30,383 nt of DNA from CAYFUT01 sp964346395 (GCA_964346395.1 CAYFUT010000030.1:1-30383); one strand, 5' to 3'. Positions 7,798 to 16,698 are shown, numbered from the stretch's first letter. Notes: generated by a model from the letters alone, not told the origin. Numbers and translations: made by a program.

Positions 7798-9597
7798 TTA
7801 GAGTAATTCTTTAAATTCAGTAAGAGAGTCGCCATACACTGCTAAAGCCTGTTCAATCGGCTGTGAGTCAGTCATATCCACTCCCGCTTGCTGAAGGAGA
7901 TCAAGCGGATAATCCGAACTGCCGCTCTGTAAAAACTGCAAATAGTCAGTTACCGCTCCTTCTTCTCCCGTCAGTATTTTCTGGGCCAACGCTACTGCCG
8001 CTGAAAAGCCGGTAGCATACTGATAGACATAAAAATTATAATAAAAATGAGGAATCCGCGCCCACTCAACATCAATTTCTGAATCAACTGTTAAAGTTGG
8101 CCCGTAATACTTTTCATTTAATTCATGATACAGTTTAGATAGTAGGTCAGGAGTTACTGCCTGCCCCGCTTCTACCTGCGCATGAATTTTCTTTTCAAAT
8201 TCAGCAAACATCGTCTGGCGGTAAACGGTACCGCGGAACTGTTCTAAATAATGGTTCAATAAATATTTCCGCTTCTCTTCATCTCCGGTAGTCTCCAACA
8301 AATGATCAATTAATAAGCCTTCATTAACTGTAGAAGCTACTTCTGCTACAAAAATACTGTAATCAGAATAGACATACGGCTGTTCCCGATTAGAATAATA
8401 AGAATGTACAGCATGGCCTAATTCATGGGCCAACGTAAATAAATCATCTATTTCTCCAGTATAATTCAGCAAAATATAAGGATGAGCATCATAGCAGGAA
8501 GCAGAATAGGCTCCGCTGCGTTTACCTTTATTCTCATAGACATCAATCCAGCCGTCAGTAAAGGCCTGCTTGACTACCTCTATGTATTCCTCACCGAGCG
8601 GCTGTAAAGCTTCCAAAATGATTTCCTGGGCTTCCCTATAATCAACTGCAAACTCAACTTCTTCTATCAGCGGCACATATAAATCATAAACATGCAGTTC
8701 TTCTAAATCTAACGCTTCCTTTTTTAACTGAACATACTTGTGAAGAAAGTCAAGATTATTATCTACACTAGCCAATAAATTATCATAAACAGCAACCGGA
8801 ATATTATCATCATCCAGCGCCGCCTGTAAGCAGCTGTCGTAGTGGCGGGCCTGCATGTAAAATACATCTTTCTTTAAATTCGTACTTAAGGTAGCCGCCA
8901 TTGTATTCTGCTGGGCTTGATATTTCTCATAATAAGCTTGCAGGGCATCCTTTCTCACGCGGCGGTCAGAATTCTTTAATAACTGTACATAGCGGCCGTG
9001 CGTTACTTCTACTTCCTCGCCGTTCTCATCTTCAATAGTAGGAAACTCAAAATCAGCATTGTTCAGCCGACCAAAAATATTCTCCGGCCCCTGAGCAATT
9101 TCACCGGCTAAAGCAACAATTCTTTCCTCTTCCGGCGATAAATAATGCTCCTTCTGCCTGATAATATCCTCTAAATAATGTTCATACAACTGCAATTCTT
9201 CCTCTTCCTGCAGAAATTTAGTTAACTTTTCCTCAGGGATCTGAAGGATTTCCGGCCGCAGCCAGGAAGTAGCACTGGAAAAGTCATTATACAAGCCCTG
9301 CACTCTAGATACTAAAGCCTGATATTGCGATTGAGTAGTATCTTCATCATACCGCCGCTGAGCATAAGTATATAACTGAGCTAGTTTTCTATTTATCTGG
9401 TGAGTTAAGTCTAAGACCTGCCGCAGTTTTTCGGCTGTTGTTAATTGGCCTTGATATTTCTTTATCTCCGGCAGTTTTTCTTCTACATAAGTAAAATCTG
9501 CTTCCCAATCTGCTTCCCGGTCATAGATAGCAGTTAAATCCCATTGGAATTCACTCTCGATTTCTTCTCTCGGTAATAGTTTCTCCGGCGCAGCCAA
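7798..9597 (-). CDS. pepF: Oligoendopeptidase F
   Basis: Cytoplasmic zinc metallopeptidase of family M3B that cleaves short peptides of roughly 7-17 residues. The 599-aa length is typical. The zinc site HELGH is at residues 391-395 with catalytic Glu392, and the third ligand Glu lies in the downstream AEVASTVNE segment, about 25 residues later. The N-terminal two thirds are helical and charged as in other PepF proteins. The start is TTG at 9597, preceded by a GGGGG site; no ATG lies nearby in frame. The gene begins 32 nt after metA on the same strand, so the two are probably co-transcribed, and it ends before the bidirectional hairpin at 7734. Confidence in the family is high. Confidence 0.93.
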   Translation of the reverse strand: MAAPEKLLPREEIESEFQWDLTAIYDREADWEADFTYVEEKLPEIKKYQGQLTTAEKLRQVLDLTHQINRKLAQLYTYAQRRYDEDTTQSQYQALVSRVQGLYNDFSSATSWLRPEILQIPEEKLTKFLQEEEELQLYEHYLEDIIRQKEHYLSPEEERIVALAGEIAQGPENIFGRLNNADFEFPTIEDENGEEVEVTHGRYVQLLKNSDRRVRKDALQAYYEKYQAQQNTMAATLSTNLKKDVFYMQARHYDSCLQAALDDDNIPVAVYDNLLASVDNNLDFLHKYVQLKKEALDLEELHVYDLYVPLIEEVEFAVDYREAQEIILEALQPLGEEYIEVVKQAFTDGWIDVYENKGKRSGAYSASCYDAHPYILLNYTGEIDDLFTLAHELGHAVHSYYSNREQPYVYSDYSIFVAEVASTVNEGLLIDHLLETTGDEEKRKYLLNHYLEQFRGTVYRQTMFAEFEKKIHAQVEAGQAVTPDLLSKLYHELNEKYYGPTLTVDSEIDVEWARIPHFYYNFYVYQYATGFSAAVALAQKILTGEEGAVTDYLQFLQSGSSDYPLDLLQQAGVDMTDSQPIEQALAVYGDSLTEFKELL

Positions 9598-9629
9598 TCT
9601 TAAGCCCCCTTTAAAAACCTATTTTTAGT

Positions 9630-10547
9630 TTATCTAATTTCATTTAAATTATAAGGAGTAACCTGATAAACATAATAATTAAGCCAGTTAGAAAATAATA
9701 AATGTGAATGCGAACGCCAAGTAACAAGCGGTTCCTGCTCCGGATCATCATCAGGAAAATAATTTTTCGGTTTAGCTATATCTAAACCCTTCTTTAGATC
9801 GCGTTCATACTCACGTTTAAGAGTATTTTTATCATATTCCGGATGACCAGTCACAAAAATCTGGCGGCCGTCCTCTGTAGCCACAATATACACTCCTGCT
9901 TCTTCTGAGGCAGCCAAAATCTCCAATTCAGGATGGGCTTCAATCTCCTGGCGCTTGACCTTCGTATAGCGGGAATGGGGCGCATAAAATTGATCATCAA
10001 ACCCGCGTAATAACTTTACCTTTTTGGGATTGATTCGATGCGGAAAAATCCCAAACTGTTTTTCTTCCAGCGGGTATTTATTAATCCCAAAGTGGTGATA
10101 TAATCCCGCCTGCGCCGCCCAACAAAGATGCAGCGTAGAAGTTACATTATGCTGTTTCCAGTCCATAATTTTCTTTAACTCCTGCCAATAATTAACTTCC
10201 TTAAAGGATAAATGTTCTACAGGAGCACCAGTAATAATCATCCCATCAAATTTTCGATTTTTTACCTGATCAAAAGTTTTATAAAACGTACTCAAATGTT
10301 CTTCCGGCGTATTTTTCGGCGTATGACTATCCGGCTGGAGAAAAACTATATCTACCTGTAACGGGGTGTTCCCCAGTAGTCTTAATAGCTGCGTCTCAGT
10401 AATCTTTTTCAGCGGCATTAAATTTAAAATCAATATTTCCAACGCCCGAATATCCTGGCTGTAAGCTCTACTTTCTTTCATTACAAAAATATTTTCTTCT
10501 TCTAAAGTCTCTACCGCTGGTAAATTATTAGGTACTTTAATCGGCAT
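9630..10547 (-). CDS. metA: Homoserine O-acyltransferase, MetA type (predicted acetyl-CoA specific)
   Basis: First committed step of methionine synthesis: acylates homoserine. The 305-aa protein aligns with E. coli MetA from MPIKVPNNLPAVETL through the C-terminal NWLNYYVYQVTPY. The ATG at 10547 is chosen over the GTG at 10556 because it has GGAG at eight bases and gives the canonical MPIK start. With that numbering Cys142 (HLCWAAQ), His235 and Glu237 (GHPEYD) form the catalytic set. Position 111 is Glu (GAPVEH) where E. coli has Gly; Glu111 has been reported to favour acetyl-CoA over succinyl-CoA, so this is probably a homoserine O-acetyltransferase. An extended -10 promoter lies 38 nt upstream. 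No other methionine gene is in the window. Confidence 0.93.
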   Translation of the reverse strand: MPIKVPNNLPAVETLEEENIFVMKESRAYSQDIRALEILILNLMPLKKITETQLLRLLGNTPLQVDIVFLQPDSHTPKNTPEEHLSTFYKTFDQVKNRKFDGMIITGAPVEHLSFKEVNYWQELKKIMDWKQHNVTSTLHLCWAAQAGLYHHFGINKYPLEEKQFGIFPHRINPKKVKLLRGFDDQFYAPHSRYTKVKRQEIEAHPELEILAASEEAGVYIVATEDGRQIFVTGHPEYDKNTLKREYERDLKKGLDIAKPKNYFPDDDPEQEPLVTWRSHSHLLFSNWLNYYVYQVTPYNLNEIR

Positions 10548-10584
10548 CCTACTCACTCCTCACTGCTCATTAACATTTTTTCCT

Positions 10585-10593
10585 ATTATACCA
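10585..10593 (-). promoter_or_regulatory. Extended -10 promoter of metA
   Basis: On the minus strand the sequence TGGTATAAT is an extended -10 element (TGnTATAAT) with a consensus hexamer, 38 nt before the metA ATG. The -35 region is poor (TTTATA at 17 bases), as is usual for extended -10 promoters. Confidence 0.65.
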
Positions 10594-10624
10594 TCATTTC
10601 AATCAAGTATAAAGGTTCCATTGG

Positions 10625-10648
10625 AAAAAAGCCGCCTAATGACGGCCT
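10625..10648 (-). terminator. Intrinsic terminator between pullulanase and metA
   Basis: As minus-strand RNA, GCCGUC pairs with GGCGGC around AUUA (one G-U pair), extended by A-U and G-U, and is followed by six U. On the plus strand the same bases give a C-A mismatch, so the hairpin is built for minus-strand transcription. It probably ends the upstream pullulanase transcript. Confidence 0.75.
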
Positions 10649-10874
10649 GATCTCATCAACCTCAGATCCAAAATTCAGCTTAGCCCAGTCCCTGAAGAGT
10701 AAATTTTGAACTGCATATTAAAGTTGCTGCCTAAGATACATTTTTACTCAGCCTCAAACTCANNNNNNNNNNNNNNNNNNNNNNNNNNNNNNNNNNNNNN
10801 NNNNNNNNNNNNNNNNNNNNNNNNNNNNNNNNNNNNNNNNNNNNNNNNNNNNNNNNNNNNNNCTCAAACTCAAC
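10649..10874. other. Intergenic region with 100-N scaffold gap
   Basis: The gap occupies 10763-10862. The ten bases on its left (10753-10762) and right (10863-10872) are identical: ctcaaactca. That is what a short unresolved contig overlap or a collapsed tandem repeat would leave. In the 110 bases left of the gap I see only two weak minus-strand stems (TTCAG/CTGAA and GATCT/AGATC) and no coding potential. Length of the true gap is unknown. Confidence 0.85.
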
Positions 10875-13757
10875 TTATTTATGCAGCACTACACAAGCAA
10901 TCGGCGGCACTACCACTTCTCCGTTCCTAACTTCTACTTCGGTATCAGTTAGAGTTTTAACACCGGCCTGCTCTCCATCAACAACTACTTGCCAGTCCTC
11001 ATTTATCTCCGGAACTGAGATAATCTGCTGTTCTCGATTTGCATTATGAATCACCAGTACTTCTTCCCATTTATCCTGCGGATGAGTTAATCTAAAGCCG
11101 ACCACATAATCAATTCCGGGAGTTAAAAAGTCAAGTCCTGACTCGATCTGCTCCATAGTTTCCAGCCGGAATACTTTATGCTCCTTCCTTAATTCGGTCA
11201 ACCCCTGATAGTACTGGAAAATATCCTTATATTTCTCTTTCCGCGACCAGTCAATCTGATTAGTAAAATCACTGGAATTATAACTGTTAGGATCTACTCC
11301 TTCGCCTCGCTCAGGGTTAGGTTTAGTTCGCAGCATCTCTACTCCGCCGTGAATAAAAGGCTTTCCCTGGGCTGTAAGAATAATACTCATGGCTAACTTA
11401 TCCATTCTTTTTCGTTCCGCTTCGCTAGCATGAGGAGTAGATTTGACTATTTTATCCCATAAAGTATAGCCGTCGTGACAGCTAACATAATTGATAACTT
11501 CACTTGGTTCATCAGTAAAGCGGTGATACGGATCTTCAGTAATTGCCGCTTGGCCAGCAAAATCAACCATTCCGGCAATAATTCCGGCTCTAATTAACGG
11601 CTTATCATTATCATCCTGCTGTACGAAACCTCCTTCTTCCAGCGACGATCCAAAGTGCCCTTGTTTAATAGCATCCCGAATTCCGTCATTAAACACTGCT
11701 GGACCATTGTCTACCTTTAATAAACTGCGTTCATGTCCGTCAGCTTTAACAAACTTCTGTTCCGAAGGCAGTGTTCCTAAATTCCAACCTTCTCCGTGAA
11801 TCACAGCATGCGGATTAATTGCTCTAACTTTTTCTTTGACTTGATTCATTGTAGTTTCATCATGGAGACTCATTAAATCAAATCGGAAGCCGTCCACATG
11901 ATATTCTTCCGTCCAATAAGTAACCGAATCAAGAATTAACTTCCGCATCATCTGCCGTTCAGAAGCAGTATCATTCCCACAGCCTGAACCGTTAGTTAAA
12001 CTGCCGTCTTCATGCCGGCGATAATAATAATAGGGCACCACATTTTCAAAAATCTCTGTAATAGCTGTATGATTGTAAACCACATCTAAAATAACTCCTA
12101 ACCCTGCTTCGTGCAGCGCCTTAATTAACTTCTTCAGCTCAGTAATCCGTACCTGAGGGTCAAAAGAATCCGTGGCATACCAACCCTCCGGACTAAAGTA
12201 ATTATGCGGGTCATAGCCCCAATTATAATTATAATTTCCGTTAACATCATCACCTATATCCTCAAATTCTTTTTTGCTTTCATCACCAAAATAAAAGTTC
12301 ATCACCGGCATTAACTGTACATGAGTAACTCCCAATTCTTTTAGATGAGAAATCTTATCAATAAAACCTAAATAAGTCCCCCGCTTTTCTTTCTCTACTC
12401 CCGAATTATCAGCAATAGTAAAATCACGGACTGACATTTCATAAATAATCACATCTTCCTGATTTTCTATTTCTATATAATCATCCTGACCCCAACCTTC
12501 CGGATCCGTCTGCTCTAGATCAACAATACTTCCTTTACCTAGTCTATCCTGTTTAATATCAAAACTAGCCATCGACTTAGCATACGGGTCTAAAGCTTCC
12601 TGTATCTGACCGTTGATTAATTCATACCGGTAAAATTGACCAGCTAAATCCTGGTCTACTTCTACTTTCCAAACCCCCTGTTCTTGTCGAGAGAGCGGAA
12701 TAACTTGATAAGGTTCCTCAGCAAAAGATTCTTTATATAATTTAAGCTTTACTGCACTAGCTGACGGAGCCCATAATTTAAACGTCGTCTGCTCCAAACT
12801 ATAAAAAGCTCCTAGCTCTTCATCAGTAACGTAATTTTCCTCTATAATTTCCGGCGCCAACACCGGTTTGATTTCCTGGTTCCCTGCTTTTACTTTATAC
12901 ATTGCTTCGTAATCCAGCGGCTGCTGCGTGGTTAAATAATAAGTAGGCGCCTGATGCTCTTCTAATTGCGACAAAGGTAGTGACCGGGAGCCTAACATTA
13001 TTTCAATCGGCTTCTCCACTGGTTCCTCACATCTTATTCTAATCTGGTAATTATTAATAATGACCGCTTCTTGTATTTGATTTTCCTTTTCTTTTAACAC
13101 CGGAAAACTGTCATGATACTTTTCTGTCGTTCCCGTCACCATCCACAGTTGATTATTCGCTTTTGCTAACGGATACAGCTGTTCTCCGTCAAACTCAGTC
13201 TCTTCTCCCCGTTCAACTATAAACTTTAAATTATCCTGGCGGGACAAACAAGGAATATCCCAGTATCCTCCCACATTGCCCAACCTGATTTTTATTCTTC
13301 CTTCTTCTAGTGTTTCTTCAGTCTCGGGATCTTCCCGCCAGTAATTTAAATACCACTCCTCATAATCCTGGTCATCTCGATAATAATATAACCGCACATA
13401 ATTATCAGGAATCGCCGGTAATTCTTGAAGAGAGGAAACTGCTAAAGCTTCCTGCCGGGAGGTATAAATTTCTTGTTCTTCTGCTACCAACCACAAGTTT
13501 TTTTCTCCGTCCGGCTCAATTTCGCCCCCTAAATCAGAAATCCGCTGTTGGTCATTATGAATTAAAAATTCAATCTTTCCTTTGCCTGAATAAGGAATAG
13601 TCCAATACGGACCATATTCATCAATTCCAGATACTGATAGTGGACAGCCCCATTCTATCTTTTTCTGGTCATAACCTGCTCCCCAAATATATAATCCCCA
13701 GTCAGTATACGATAAATTTTCTTCTTGAATATAATGTAGTTTGATTTTTTTACTCAT
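10875..13757 (-). CDS. pulA: Type I pullulanase, cytoplasmic form with two CBM41-like domains
   Basis: Debranching enzyme hydrolysing alpha-1,6 bonds in pullulan, glycogen or limit dextrins (GH13_14). Domains in 960 aa: CBM41-like modules at about 5-95 and 118-208, a linker domain to ~300, CBM48 at about 313-395, the catalytic barrel at about 430-850, then a beta-rich C-terminal domain. The type I marker YNWGYDP is at 511-517. GH13 regions are DVVYNHT (558-564), GFRFDLM with nucleophile Asp627, VIHGEGW with acid/base Glu656, and VSCHD with Asp762. There is no signal peptide, so it is cytoplasmic. The ATG at 13757 has an AGGAGG site. A paralogue lies directly upstream; this copy has one extra CBM41-like domain. 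The second CBM41-like domain is the less certain part. Confidence 0.95.
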   Translation of the reverse strand: MSKKIKLHYIQEENLSYTDWGLYIWGAGYDQKKIEWGCPLSVSGIDEYGPYWTIPYSGKGKIEFLIHNDQQRISDLGGEIEPDGEKNLWLVAEEQEIYTSRQEALAVSSLQELPAIPDNYVRLYYYRDDQDYEEWYLNYWREDPETEETLEEGRIKIRLGNVGGYWDIPCLSRQDNLKFIVERGEETEFDGEQLYPLAKANNQLWMVTGTTEKYHDSFPVLKEKENQIQEAVIINNYQIRIRCEEPVEKPIEIMLGSRSLPLSQLEEHQAPTYYLTTQQPLDYEAMYKVKAGNQEIKPVLAPEIIEENYVTDEELGAFYSLEQTTFKLWAPSASAVKLKLYKESFAEEPYQVIPLSRQEQGVWKVEVDQDLAGQFYRYELINGQIQEALDPYAKSMASFDIKQDRLGKGSIVDLEQTDPEGWGQDDYIEIENQEDVIIYEMSVRDFTIADNSGVEKEKRGTYLGFIDKISHLKELGVTHVQLMPVMNFYFGDESKKEFEDIGDDVNGNYNYNWGYDPHNYFSPEGWYATDSFDPQVRITELKKLIKALHEAGLGVILDVVYNHTAITEIFENVVPYYYYRRHEDGSLTNGSGCGNDTASERQMMRKLILDSVTYWTEEYHVDGFRFDLMSLHDETTMNQVKEKVRAINPHAVIHGEGWNLGTLPSEQKFVKADGHERSLLKVDNGPAVFNDGIRDAIKQGHFGSSLEEGGFVQQDDNDKPLIRAGIIAGMVDFAGQAAITEDPYHRFTDEPSEVINYVSCHDGYTLWDKIVKSTPHASEAERKRMDKLAMSIILTAQGKPFIHGGVEMLRTKPNPERGEGVDPNSYNSSDFTNQIDWSRKEKYKDIFQYYQGLTELRKEHKVFRLETMEQIESGLDFLTPGIDYVVGFRLTHPQDKWEEVLVIHNANREQQIISVPEINEDWQVVVDGEQAGVKTLTDTEVEVRNGEVVVPPIACVVLHK

Positions 13758-13762
13758 GTTTA

Positions 13763-13836
13763 TCCTCCTCGGAATAACAACTGCTTTTTCAAATTTTAGT
13801 TTACTTAATATATTTTGAACTCTTCAGGAGGAGTTC
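13763..13836 (-). promoter_or_regulatory. Leader with hairpin and possible anti-Shine-Dalgarno, cytoplasmic pullulanase gene
   Basis: In the minus-strand leader, GAACTC and GAGTTC (13836-13831 and 13822-13817) can form a hairpin. The same stretch holds TCCTCCT (13832-13826), which is exactly complementary to the AGGAGGA ribosome-binding site at 13769-13763. Two exclusive foldings are thus possible, one hiding the ribosome site. This is a pairing observation; no regulation is shown. Confidence 0.3.
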
Positions 13837-13878
13837 TTTTTAGTTTCTAATAATAATGTGATCCTATTATTAAATTAT

Positions 13879-13908
13879 ATAATAATTACAGCCTAATTAC
13901 TAGGTCAA
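13879..13908 (-). promoter_or_regulatory. Candidate sigma-A promoter of the cytoplasmic pullulanase gene
   Basis: TTGACC (13908-13903) and TATTAT (13884-13879) are separated by 18 bases on the minus strand, about 120 nt before the start codon. A 12-base palindrome TTCCAATTGGAA (13917-13928) lies just upstream of the -35 and could be an operator. Confidence 0.5.
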
Positions 13909-13930
13909 AATCTAATTTCCAATTGGAATA

Positions 13931-13962
13931 AAACAAGGCCCCACTTTAACGGGGCCTTGTTT
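13931..13962 (-). terminator. Intrinsic terminator of the secreted pullulanase gene
   Basis: AAACAAGGCCCC and GGGGCCTTGTTT pair perfectly over 12 bases around an 8-base loop, followed on the minus strand by TTTTATT. It lies 8 nt after the stop codon. Confidence 0.9.
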
Positions 13963-13970
13963 AGTAACCT

Positions 13971-16655
13971 CTAGTTGTGCAACACAACTGCTGAAATTGC
14001 CGGTACTTTAACAGACCCAGAATTAACTTCTACTTCCGTAGCAGTCAACTCTTTAACCCCGGCCTTTTCACCGTCAACTACTACCTTCCAATCAGAATTT
14101 ACATCTGGAATATCAACTGTCTGAGTTTCTCGATTGCCATTATAAATTACCACAATATTTTTCCATTCTTCATCCCCATCTTGTTCCTGTAATTTATAGG
14201 CAACTAAATTTTCTTTACTGATATTATAGAAACTAACTCCCTGCTGGATCTCTTCCATTGTCTCCATTCGGAAGGCTTCATGCTTTAGTTTCAAATCAAT
14301 TAAGCCTTGATGATAATCAACAATGTCAGAATAATCCTCTTTGCGCGACCAATCAACTTGGTTAACCGAATCTCCCGAATCATAACTGTTATGGTCATAA
14401 GGATGATCGCGGTTAGAAACCGGCTTAGTCCGCAGCATCTCTACTCCGCCGTGGAGAAATCCTCTCCCCTGCGAGGTCAAGATAATTGCAGAGCCTAGCT
14501 TATGCATCCGCTGTTTTTCTTCTTCACTGGCATCTTTCGCTGACAGATTAATCTTATCCCATAAAGTATAGCCGTCGTGGCAAGTGACATAACTTGTTGT
14601 TTCTTCCGGGTCATCAGAAAATCGATGGTAATTTTCTGTCGTTAACGAAGCATCACTTGCAAACTCCGCCATTCCAGCAATTACTCCGGCTCGTAATTTG
14701 CTGTCACTTCCTTCAACTCCCTGGATAAAGGCGCCTTTTTCAACAGCAGCAAAGGCAGACGGTTGATGAATTGAATCGCGGATACTGTCGCTGAAGACCC
14801 CCGGTGCATGCTCATATTCCAATAAACTTCTATCTCCCTGGCCTTTAACGTAAGCAGGGTCATCTTCTATATCCGACATATTCCAACCTTCACCGTGAAT
14901 TACAGCATCAGGGTTGACCTCTTTAACCTTTTCATTTACTTCCATCATAGTTTTCTCATCATGGAGCCCCATCAAATCAAAACGAAAGCCATCTACGTGA
15001 TACTCATCTGTCCAATAAGTAGTAGAATCAACAATCAATTTCCGCATCATCTTGCGCCTTGATTCGGTAGTATTTCCACAGCCGGAACCATTACTTATTT
15101 TTCCATTGTCTTTATAGCGGTAATAATACTTAGGCACTAAATTATTAAAGATAGATATTTTATAGGTATGATTATAAACCACATCTAACATAACCCCGAT
15201 ATCATGTTTATGCAGTTCTGTAATCAACCGCTTCAATTCTTTAATTCTTAGATGCGGTTTAGTAGGGTCCTGGGAATACCAGCCTTCAGGGGTGAAATAA
15301 TTGTGCGGGTCATATCCCCAGTTATAATTAGCACCGCCGTGTCCTTTATCTTCAAAGGATTGATCAAATTCATTTCCATTATAAAAGTTGAGTACCGGCA
15401 TTAACTGTACATGCGTAATTCCTAATTCCTTAAGGTGCGGTATCTTGTCAATAAATCCGTCATAAGTTCCCCGCTTATCTTTAGCTACTCCCGAGTCTTT
15501 ATCAATTGTATAATCTCTAACTGACATCTCATAGATAACTACATCCTCTGGATCTTCAACATCTACATACTCATCTTCTTGCCAGCCCTCCGGATCAGTC
15601 TTATCTAAATCAACTACGGCTCCCATACCTACTCCTTCTTTGCTGCTGTTAAAGCCGTCCATTGATTTAGCATAGGGGTCTAAAGCCCGCTTAGTTGTTC
15701 CCTGATTATTGATCGCATATTGATAGTACTGGCCGGCCAAATCACCTTCTACTTTTACTGTCCACAGTCCGCTTTCTTCATCCCGCTCCATTTCTACTCT
15801 TCTATCCGGCTTCTGCTGTTTAGTCTGTTTATCTTCATCAAAAAGTAATAATTCTACATTGGAGGCTACCGGAGACCAGACTTTAAAGGTAGTTGCTTCT
15901 GGAGTATAGATAGCTCCCAATTCTCCGTCGTAGCTATAATTTTCATTGATCTTTTCCGGCGGTAATAAAGGCGAAGTGTTCAGTTCTCCAACTTCTACCT
16001 TATACGGCTTAGTATAATCAATCTCTTCTTTAATACTAACCGCATATTTCCCCGATTCTATTTCCACTACACTTTTTAGCGGAACTTCTTTCCCATCAGT
16101 AGTCAATTTTACTTTATCCGCTGGATTTTCAAGCGGCACCCGCATATCTAGGATGATTAAATTCTTTTTCTTAATTGCTGCATTTTGAATCTGATTGTTG
16201 CGGGCTGCTTCCGTTGCTTCTTTACTCAGAAATTCTTTTGAATTACTGGAAACTACCCAAATTTCTTTATTCTCCCCCGGATTAGGCACACTTTGGTCTT
16301 CAGCAACATCTTTGGTATCACCTTTATGAATTATATAATTTAAATCACCGCTGCCCGCATAAGGAACATCCCAATAAACTCCAAAATCATCTCTGCCCGC
16401 CGGAGATAAAGCACTATCCCAGCTTACCTTAGGACCATCATAACCATTTCCCCAGACATGCAGTCCCCAATCGCTGTAATTATCATCAAATCGATAATAG
16501 TGAATTCTAACGTGGCCTTCAGGGACCGGCTTTACTTCACCTGTTGTCTCTGATTTTTCCGATCCCGACGACATAGCAAACCCCGTTAAACTTAAACTAA
16601 CCAATAAAGCAATCGATAATACTAAAATAAAAAAACTATTTCTCTTCTTCAGCAC
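13971..16655 (-). CDS. pulA: Type I pullulanase, secreted form
   Basis: Secreted paralogue of the downstream pullulanase, 894 aa. Residues 1-27 are a signal peptide (basic MLKKR, hydrophobic core, likely cut near GFA-MSSG). One CBM41 module lies at about 46-136, CBM48 at about 245-330, then the GH13_14 barrel. YNWGYDP is at 444-450, DVVYNHT at 491-497; the catalytic set is Asp560 (GFRFDLM), Glu589 (VIHGEGW) and Asp694 (VTCHD). The C-terminal ~45 residues nearly match the other copy, with VVVDGE-AGVK and TEVEV shared. The GTG start at 16655 has AGGAGG at seven bases. It should debranch external starch- or glycogen-like polymer. The cell surface anchor, if any, is not visible; no LPXTG or SLH domain is present. 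Confidence 0.95.
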   Translation of the reverse strand: MLKKRNSFFILVLSIALLVSLSLTGFAMSSGSEKSETTGEVKPVPEGHVRIHYYRFDDNYSDWGLHVWGNGYDGPKVSWDSALSPAGRDDFGVYWDVPYAGSGDLNYIIHKGDTKDVAEDQSVPNPGENKEIWVVSSNSKEFLSKEATEAARNNQIQNAAIKKKNLIILDMRVPLENPADKVKLTTDGKEVPLKSVVEIESGKYAVSIKEEIDYTKPYKVEVGELNTSPLLPPEKINENYSYDGELGAIYTPEATTFKVWSPVASNVELLLFDEDKQTKQQKPDRRVEMERDEESGLWTVKVEGDLAGQYYQYAINNQGTTKRALDPYAKSMDGFNSSKEGVGMGAVVDLDKTDPEGWQEDEYVDVEDPEDVVIYEMSVRDYTIDKDSGVAKDKRGTYDGFIDKIPHLKELGITHVQLMPVLNFYNGNEFDQSFEDKGHGGANYNWGYDPHNYFTPEGWYSQDPTKPHLRIKELKRLITELHKHDIGVMLDVVYNHTYKISIFNNLVPKYYYRYKDNGKISNGSGCGNTTESRRKMMRKLIVDSTTYWTDEYHVDGFRFDLMGLHDEKTMMEVNEKVKEVNPDAVIHGEGWNMSDIEDDPAYVKGQGDRSLLEYEHAPGVFSDSIRDSIHQPSAFAAVEKGAFIQGVEGSDSKLRAGVIAGMAEFASDASLTTENYHRFSDDPEETTSYVTCHDGYTLWDKINLSAKDASEEEKQRMHKLGSAIILTSQGRGFLHGGVEMLRTKPVSNRDHPYDHNSYDSGDSVNQVDWSRKEDYSDIVDYHQGLIDLKLKHEAFRMETMEEIQQGVSFYNISKENLVAYKLQEQDGDEEWKNIVVIYNGNRETQTVDIPDVNSDWKVVVDGEKAGVKELTATEVEVNSGSVKVPAISAVVLHN

Positions 16656-16680
16656 AAAAATCCCTCCTGTAGATTTGGTT

Positions 16681-16698
16681 ATTCAAACGTTTTCATGT
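16681..16698 (-). promoter_or_regulatory. LacI/CcpA-like operator upstream of the secreted pullulanase gene
   Basis: The minus strand reads TGAAAACGTTTGAA, with a central AAACGTTT palindrome. This resembles catabolite-responsive elements (TGWNANCGNTNWCA, 11-12 of 14 positions by eye) and MalR-type operators. It lies about 30 nt before the GTG start, so binding would block transcription or elongation. Control by a sugar-responsive LacI-family protein fits the gene but none is encoded here. Confidence 0.5.

Noticed and set aside
10549..10762. Possible SAM riboswitch or T-box upstream of metA (GGGACTGG on the minus strand, two small stems).
   Set aside because: The rest of the S-box consensus and the T-box AGGGTGGNACCGCG sequence are absent, and an independent terminator followed by an extended -10 promoter separates this stretch from metA.
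10706..10930. Open frame crossing the N gap.
   Set aside because: Continuity across unknown bases is an artefact, and its right part is antisense to the pullulanase C-terminus.
13310..13600. Plus-strand open frame inside the pullulanase gene.
   Set aside because: Entirely antisense to a well-supported gene, without ribosome site or recognisable motif.
13817..13842. Plus-strand terminator-like hairpin (GAACTC/GAGTTC plus T-run).
   Set aside because: No plus-strand gene precedes it; the structure is better considered as part of the minus-strand leader of the pullulanase gene.
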